From assembly GCA_963924555.1 (NCBI GenBank), contig OZ004582.1:9519927-9583926 (forward strand): a stretch of DNA of 64,000 nucleotides. The letters run 5' to 3'. The position numbers were made by a program, and so were the translations under genes. The first letter of the stretch is position 1; each line of letters opens with the position of its first letter. The notes beneath the pieces were generated by a model. The model searched no databases. It saw nothing but the letters and a program-made list of their open reading frames with translations, and was not told where the DNA came from. Shown one piece after another: positions 57,601 to 64,000 of this stretch. Source of the DNA: Crambe crambe (Eukaryota; Porifera; Demospongiae; Poecilosclerida; Crambeidae).

Positions 57601-60600
57601 GCAGTGATTGGAACTGACTTGGCACAGAGTATCTTGACACTTTGTAGTTGGCCTAAGGCGACTGCGTAGTGGAGCAAGGTATTGCCTCTATTGTCATGGG
57701 CATTGGCCAAGCTGCCAAGGTTCATGTAGCTACTAAGGAGGGAAGAGTCACCATTTCTCATGGCCGACAAAGAGTCTTCAAAGATGTTGGAAGGTGTTAG
57801 AATCCGTCTAATAAGGTAAGGAGGGGTGGTGAGGATGAGGCTGAGGTATGTATGAAGGGAGAGGTACTCACCTAGCCTTATCTTGGAGGTCGGCATTATC
57901 TTCCTGTATCTTCTTAATGGCTGCCTGTAGATGTTCCACCTTGTTTTGCTGAGTGAACTCTCCTTGAGTCACCCCGAGCTTCCGCTTTGCCTTGTGTTGT
58001 GGGGGGAGGGCGGAAGAGGAAGATGAAGAGGAGTGGTCCGCTGGCAGGTTGGAGCCAGTGAGGGATGTGTTGCTGGAACTCACTTCTCCTGATGTACGCT
58101 GCATTAATTAAGACAGGAGAACAGTCACCTGGCCATCTGCTACCCCTTTATGTGTTTAGTAGAGGTGACCTTATACACGCTCAGATCCATTTTATGCTAT
58201 AATAGCTATTGTGTGTACAAATCTCCTTTAGTTGCAAGTGTCAGCCACAAGTATTGTCCAGAGGAGTGAGTCAACCATGGGGTCACTGACGTCACCGCTC
58301 TAAACTCTTTTCATGTGGCCAATTAGAGGAAGTTTGTGTTCAGCAGGGAAGGAAGTTGGCTGGATTCAGGAAGGCTAAGTCAGCTGGTAACATGGCCTAG
58401 TCAGGAGGAAGTTCAGACATTGATTTGGTGCTGCTACAAATTGTTCCTTCCTTGAGAGTTCATAGTCCATAAAGGTGGCCAGCTTTCATGGGCATATGCA
58501 GTACATCACATGACACCCAGCCCCTCCAGTACAGTATGTCACATGACGTCTAGCCACTACAGCCTCATACAGGTACAACACGTCAGATGATGCACTACAT
58601 TGCACACTCAAAGGTGACGCAAGAGGGTAGCCAATAGGTGCACCCCATCAAGACTTACTCCCTCAGGATGTAACGGAACCACTTGTAGGTATACACTCAT
58701 TCTATCCTGAGGTTGTCATGAACTACATAGCCTCAGGCACTAGCTGCCTACAACAGTCTCAAGGTCAATACTGGAACCTACTTAGCCCTTCCCCCATCCC
58801 CTCCTACTCACTCACCACTATGGCTGGAATAGCTCGCTTGCTGTCTCGCCTGAGGCCATGGTGCACGATGGATTTATGTTCAATCACTTCATCCTCGTCC
58901 TCCATAAACTGGAGGGGACGTCGGACCATTGCAACCTCCGAGGAAGTGGGTTTGGTCATACTGGCTCCAGAATCTGTCTTGCGAAATTTCTTGCCATCTT
59001 TGTTGGCAGTGCGGAATGCCTTCTGCAGCATTTGAACAATATCTGCAGCCTAAAAGAGGGAGCAAGGGGTTATAGCCTACAGAAGGAGCAAGGCCAGGGT
59101 TATAGAGGCAGGACATTACTGAAGAAAGATCTGAAATTAGGTCTAGACAACTATAGGCTTTCATATAGTTGATGTGGTCTTGAGTGGTCTTTGATGTGGA
59201 GGTCACAAGACCTAATGCACTGTGTCTCCATTTTGTATGCACGCATGCATAGAAACACTGCTTCTAAATATGGTCACAGCAATCTCCGAGAATGACATAC
59301 CCACAGAGAATTATCCAACAGCTGACACATGATGTTGTCAAGACAACACTTTGCAGAATCCTATGCAATTATTATGCTCTAAATGAAGATCAGGTGGTTT
59401 CTTAAGAAGGAAGACACCTGTTTACTCTCACAGGCAATTAGTGCTGCTGGAGTTATGATAGGAGAGAGTGGGACAGTTAATCAATCTAGCAATTTTGGGA
59501 AGCAGAGCAAGGACAATACCACATTCAGAAATTGATAAGGAAAAGATATTTTTTATTTACTTTACTTGAGTGGAGTTTTTTATACAGATTGGATTGCATG
59601 GGAATCACAGCTATTGAATGTGTATGTTATTACTAATCACTGTAGCCTGTGCCATGAAGGTCATTTCATGGGAATGTTCCTGGGCCTGGGCCACACCTGA
59701 CCATAATAGGACATGCATGTACTGAAATATGCACCAGCAGCCAATACCTCATGCACTATGCATTCCTGTGCAATTACCAGGAAAAAAAAAAATTCTTTTA
59801 CTCTTTAGCTAAGGAGGAGTCATGTGATCTATTCACAATGTGTAGTAACCTAATAATTATTATGATCTCACCTCTCGACTTGATTTGGCTTGGAAGGTGT
59901 GGCACTGCTTAGCATAGTGTCCAATGCTAAAGGAAATGGCAAGACAGTCACTGTAGCCTCCCTTAGTCACATCATGAACAGCCTAGCAGCGCAGATAAAC
60001 AGTATAAAAAGTGCAACAGTAACCGGGACATGCCCACATGACCACATGCATTATGTACTTGTACGATATTCACATGACCACATGTATGGTATACTTGCAC
60101 TGGCATGTACAGGAGGGAGATGTGGTCACTTCACTTGGACACTAATTTTCCTCCTATTCATAAACTTTATTATAAACCACAAATGAATTATCCTTGTGTA
60201 CAAAATATGGTCCCTGGTACAGTGGCAGTCCTGATAGTATCACAAGAAACCTCTTGATTAGACAGGTGGGGTCCATGAACAGAAAATGAAGAAAATAACT
60301 ATTCACATATGACCACAATGACGAGTGCATCACATTAACTGAAATTTAGTTTAGCATATACATGAGCAATTAGTGGCTAGGTGTGTTTTCTGCACTTATG
60401 TTGGAGAGACTTAACAACAGTTATTAATGTCTCACCTTAAGGCAAATGTGTTGAGTACATTTTGGCAGCTTACAGAATACCTCAGACTTAAGGTAATGCC
60501 AGCGTACATATAGCCCCTTATACTAGGAAAGAAACCTTTTAATGGTACTAAATTTAACCCTTATAGTGCTGTTAATAACTCTATTATGGTGTATTCTTGT

Positions 60601-62402
60601 GGTCTTGCTAATAGTATCAGGCAAACACTAGCTGTGAGATGTATAGATTATTAGACATAATGCTGAAATGAAGAGAGGATAATTGTGAAAGTTGTTGCAG
60701 TTATTACACTATGTAGGTTTTAAACTTCCATCACATACTGTGAGTGTCTCATTATTCTGTGAGATGCTGTTACAAACAAAATTCATGAGTAAATTACTCA
60801 GGGAGCTATAGCAACAGTGTTTCAACCATTAGAGTCATTATAGACCATTACAAGATAACATGATGTAGGACTTAACATACAACTACCCACTACTGGCTTG
60901 ATCAGTAAGGCTCCGAAAATAATTTCACTTTGAGGACTTTTGTAAATGGCTTTCAATATAATATCCATTAGGATGTTTCACTGACTAGGAGATTACTTAG
61001 TGGAATTGTTTGTCGTTTATTTTTCCAGGATGCCAGACAATTGGGCGAACGTTAAGTGATCAAAGCAGACGTCCATTCCACAGAGTCCACTTACAAATCA
61101 GTAACACGACACACTAGACCCAACAATGAGTGCATTATAAAACATTACTGAAAATCAAAAGGATAGGCAACTTGGAATACTATTCCCCTTCTCTTTAGTG
61201 CATATACAAAATTCATTATTTCATTGTTTTTCTTCTGAGGAGATAGCAAGCAGGTTATAGGTCAAAGGTCATGAAGATTTTCTACTTATAGAGACATAGT
61301 TCTGATTGAATTAGGAGTGAGATTTTGGCTTGGTGGATGTGATAATAATGGTGCAGGAACTCTAAATATAGCCATGTTTATTCGTCCTCCACAAAACACT
61401 GTTTTAGCCCAGGAATGGAACACCAGTGCCACTCCCCTGCAAGGTGATGTCCAAAATTGCAAGAGGGAGGGGGTTTACTAGAGAGGGAGGGGTCTACTGT
61501 AGGAAATTGTTAACTAAGAGGTGGTGCCACCGTCTATGCTTCATCAACCATGCTTGATGCAACCCCCTACCCTATTCCTTCAGCTTTGGTGCTAACACAT
61601 AGTTATTACTACTACTCATCACACTCCATTTAACTTTTGCTTTGTAGTTTCCAGGGTAACGGGGAGGACCCTGTTGATCCATTGGTAAGAGGTGATAAAC
61701 ACTTGCAGTGATAACGAGAATTTAGAAATAATGCAAAGTTTTAATAAATAAACAGTTCTTAGTTTGTAAATCAAATCTGGTCCTTGACTTACGTACTTAC
61801 CATTGCCATGGATTGGATGAGACACTCAAGGATGCCTGCTCCCGAACCCTCTGATACCCGCAGTGTCCCATTGTAAAGGGAAATGTTAACGGGTTTATTA
61901 TTAGTTAGGGCCCCATCCCTGATTGCCCTGAGGGCCCCTAGCACTTCCTTGCTTGAGCGAGGGTCCTCCACACACATGTATCCATGGTAGATCAACGAAT
62001 GGGGAAATGTGGGTGTGGTATGCTCAGAATCCAACATCTCTGAGTAGCTTTGTGATCGATTCTTGACTGCCGACGATGACGTCACTGAAGAGTTGCTGTA
62101 GGTCCTGTTGATCTTGCCAAGTTTAGAGAAACGGTTCTTCATTTTGTCCATCTTTTCTCCACGTATGTAACCTCTGGCCACGCTATCACTGTGGAAACCA
62201 GTTTGGTGGGTGGGTGTGGAGGGTGAGGGGTCAATGTCTATGGAGTCGAATCCTTCTTGCCATTTGGAGGAAAGAAAATGAACTTAGTGTAGATCTGATC
62301 CCTATAGACATGAACATAGTGAAACCTTTGGAAGTGTAGATTAGGTGTAAAATAATGTGCCTCTAGGTGGCGGGTATACTGACCCTCAATAGACCGTTCC
62401 AT
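50322..62402 (-). CDS. Giant PTB - ankyrin - ARM-like - RasGEF_N - FERM-like - RasGEF protein
   Basis: Twenty-eight exons in phase give 2,221 residues. Boundaries: 62402-62384, 62255-61801, 59982-59872, 59049-58816, 58098-57872, 57807-57619, 57530-57399, 57341-57215, 57113-56543, 56477-56352, 56026-55923, 55856-54874, 54804-54633, 54532-54180, 54098-53897, 53785-53583, 53510-53055, 52993-52894, 52826-52743, 52684-52352, 52228-52049, 51998-51610, 51549-51488, 51424-51252, 51186-51097, 51023-50868, 50807-50655, 50603-50322. Domains: PTB about 91-215 (SLIYHGYMCVEDP, CHTFQAKSSRE); coiled coil 320-348; ankyrin 365-498 (NTLLHYAVALG, PIHRAVAEGNT, TPLHFSSAQ); disordered basic linker 500-1090; ARM-like helices 1095-1335; RasGEF_N about 1403-1550 (RGATIEKCVELL); FERM-like F2/F3 about 1590-1787 (SFFNVKVPSSG, FLDEKTK); CDC25 RasGEF about 1915-2190 (LEVARQMSIIAQ, VPYVGVFLKDLTF). 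Likely activates a Ras or Rap GTPase near receptor tails or membrane. Confidence 0.82.
54548..54616 (+). repeat. (TATG)n microsatellite in a RasGEF-gene intron
   Basis: About 16 units of TATG/GTAT, with two interruptions, next to the acceptor side of exon 14. Confidence 0.95.
59983..61800. other. Long intron 2 of the RasGEF gene
   Basis: At 1.8 kb this is the longest intron in the window. It contains two CACATGACCACATG words near 60036-60090 and an AT-rich remainder. I see no exon, RNA gene or element within it. Confidence 0.5.
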
Positions 62403-63280
62403 TACATGATAAGAATGTGCTCAAAAGACAATGAAGTTAAATAGTATTAGGTCATTCCTTAAAATGACAGAGACTTATTCAATCTGCTACTTTTAAGGGA
62501 ATCGATTTATCTGCATTGACTTCTCCAAGAAAAACAACTTAGTGAAAACCTCAAGGTGGATACTTGTGGTTGTCAGATGTGGAAAGGGGCAGGGCTATGT
62601 GGTCTCAATATCAGCTCCAGCCTGGCAAGGACCATTGATCAAGACACTATTCAAATGAAGAAATCATCATGTAGCCAGACCCGAAAAAGGGAATCTATAT
62701 CTCACTAGCTCAAGGACATTTAACTCAAGTCAAAACTGCTAATGACCACACAATACCCTGCTAACTATGATAACCATAGGATGGTTGGAACACTACCTGG
62801 GAAAATATCAACTGTGACACGAATCTACTCACTGCCCGTATTGAGTAACTTACAGCTAGAGAGTACGGATGGATGGCAGCTCCACATTAAAGAGTTTTAT
62901 AAAATAGCAAAACAATAGTCTACAGCTGTTCATTTGTTAAACAAGGCATAACATCCATCATAACATCCATGGCCCAATACTTACTACTACGAGCATAAAG
63001 TTGCATCTATTTATTATTTATCATGATCAGATATCTTAGCAGGTTAAACTTACCACGACAAGACAGGTAGACAATTTGCTTCTCGATCACTGGTTGGGAT
63101 GGAAGTTATCAATAGATGTTGAACTATGTAACGGTTGATGTTTCGTTAAAACTGCCTGCACACTTATTAGCAAGCCTTGTGTGTTGACATTGCATTGTTG
63201 TTTTGGCAGGAAGTGATGAGTCGACAGCTACAGGTATTATTAATGCATGGTGGGCGTGCCTTGTAAGGACTCACGTGAGC
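62403..63280. other. Divergent upstream region of the RasGEF gene
   Basis: About 800 bp between the RasGEF start and the next plus-strand exon. A motif CTTACCACGACAAGACAGG at 63049-63067 looks like the complement of a splice donor and could end a 5' UTR exon of the RasGEF gene. ATGAGTCGACAGCTACAG followed by GTATTA (63212-63235) could be a first exon of the plus-strand gene but does not join it in frame. Confidence 0.4.
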
Positions 63281-63404
63281 TCATTTATGGGTGAGCTTTG
63301 CGCTGGCAGCTGTGAATTTCATCTTTCTTCGGGAGAAGATAAAGAAGCGGCAAGACCGGGAGCTTCTTTCCTGTTGTATTTGCAACAAGGAGACATTCTA
63401 CCAG
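63281..63404 (+). CDS. Exon of an unrecognised small membrane protein (partial)
   Basis: In one frame the exon reads LWVSFALAAVNFIFLREKIK, then KRQDRELLSCCICNKETFYQ, and ends at a GTGAGT donor (63405). It is a hydrophobic helix followed by a basic stretch and a CCICNKE motif, which could be one half of a zinc site. A signal-anchored protein with a cytosolic tail is the simplest reading. The start and the following exons are not placed; they may lie beyond the window. No family recognised. Confidence 0.5.
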
Positions 63405-64000
63405 GTGAGTGTTTTCTACGCGCCTTAGTCACATGGGAGGGAGCTGGCTGCTTATCATGCATGCTGACTATCTAATTGATTATCTAGTTGATGATATCCG
63501 TTCCATGTAGTTAGCTAAACTGTTAAACTGTAGGGTAGCTGCTTTGCACTATTTTGCTATAGCATGCAGAGCTTCCCTGAAGCAATAGGAAGTACCTATT
63601 CCCAATAGCTAGCCAACCAACCAACCACCTGGCTACCAACAAAATCAGCAGTTGTAGTTGTGCTGGTCTTGGTCCTTGGGTTATTTTATAGGCAAATTGC
63701 AATATTAACAGTTTACTGATATGGGAGCAAAATATACAACACCTTTCTATTAACTATGAGCTTCATTGAAGAACACATGTTTGCTATGTTTTTGCTTATG
63801 TACCATCATTCATCACTTTGCTTCTACACTAAATTTAAATGCTAAGCAGGCAATCTGTGCCATCCCTACTTATTTTACTCGGGCATGACCGCTAGAGAAG
63901 TGATTCTGCTAGTAGGTATAATGCAATCTGGTAATTAGTTGTAGAGACAATAATCACTCCTAGAAGAGCAGTGGGTATAACCTCTCCAATGCTCCACTGT
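63405..64000. other. Intron or intergenic tail
   Basis: AT-rich with CTAGC words; nothing coding recognised up to the window end. Confidence 0.4.

Noticed and set aside
58104..58816. Splitting the 50.3-62.4 kb gene into a PTB gene and an ankyrin-RasGEF gene, with ATG at 58104
   Set aside because: The ATG at 58104 overlaps a good acceptor (TTAATGCAG), and the exon before it ends in phase 0 with a perfect GTGAGT donor. A split cannot be fully excluded without transcripts.

Overview
The window is nuclear DNA of an invertebrate animal. Genes are spliced with GT-AG introns, many only 45-100 bp, and are packed on both strands, often head-to-head or tail-to-tail a few hundred bases apart. The intergenic DNA is AT-rich, full of short CTAGCTAGC-like words, microsatellites and small palindromic non-autonomous transposon remnants. 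Compact introns, an expanded glycosyltransferase family and short Ig/FNIII receptors fit a demosponge (Amphimedon-like). That assignment is inference; no marker gene here proves it.

Layout. 0.5-6.2 kb (+): 3' half of a CKAP5/XMAP215 microtubule polymerase gene. 6.3-19.7 kb: an array of six GT14 (core-2 / beta-1,6-GlcNAc-transferase type) type II Golgi enzymes, five on the minus strand and one on plus. It also holds a broken copy with an inverted segment and a duplicated CKAP5 last exon that shows how one unit was copied. 20.6-25.3 kb (+): LIPT1 lipoyltransferase and, 101 bp later, UMP synthase. 25.4-27.3 kb (+): an Ig/FNIII surface protein gene with two reading-frame lesions and a GPI-like tail. 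27.5-28.9 kb (-) and 29.0-30.6 kb (+): a head-to-head pair of unrecognised genes. 30.8-32.1 kb (+): an intact Ig-FNIII-TM receptor. 32.4-34.2 kb (-): NUP50. 34.75-41.35 kb (+): a 1,629-residue Ser/Thr-rich single-pass receptor with a furin-like site. 41.5-43.4 kb (-): NADH-cytochrome b5 reductase. 43.7-46.1 kb (+): TMEM86/YhhN lysoplasmalogenase. 46.8-47.3 kb (+): a small, probably myristoylated protein with an NlpC/LRAT-like NCxH motif. 47.5-49.8 kb (+): NDR (STK38) kinase. 50.3-62.4 kb (-): a 28-exon gene for a 2,221-residue protein. 63.2-63.4 kb (+): an exon of a small membrane protein.

The most unusual item is the 50.3-62.4 kb gene. All 28 exons join in phase into one frame that reads PTB - ankyrin repeats - disordered linker - ARM-like helices - RasGEF_N - FERM-like F2/F3 - CDC25 RasGEF. 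I know no standard animal protein with this order; it looks like a receptor- or adhesion-coupled activator of a Ras/Rap GTPase. NDR kinase and CKAP5 (cytoskeleton and growth control), the GT14 array (mucin-type glycan branching) and the mucin-like receptor are plausible functional relations only. There is no operon-like logic and no shared regulation is visible.

Exon boundaries were derived by hand from splice consensus, reading phase and family alignment from memory; first and last exons and UTRs are the least certain parts.
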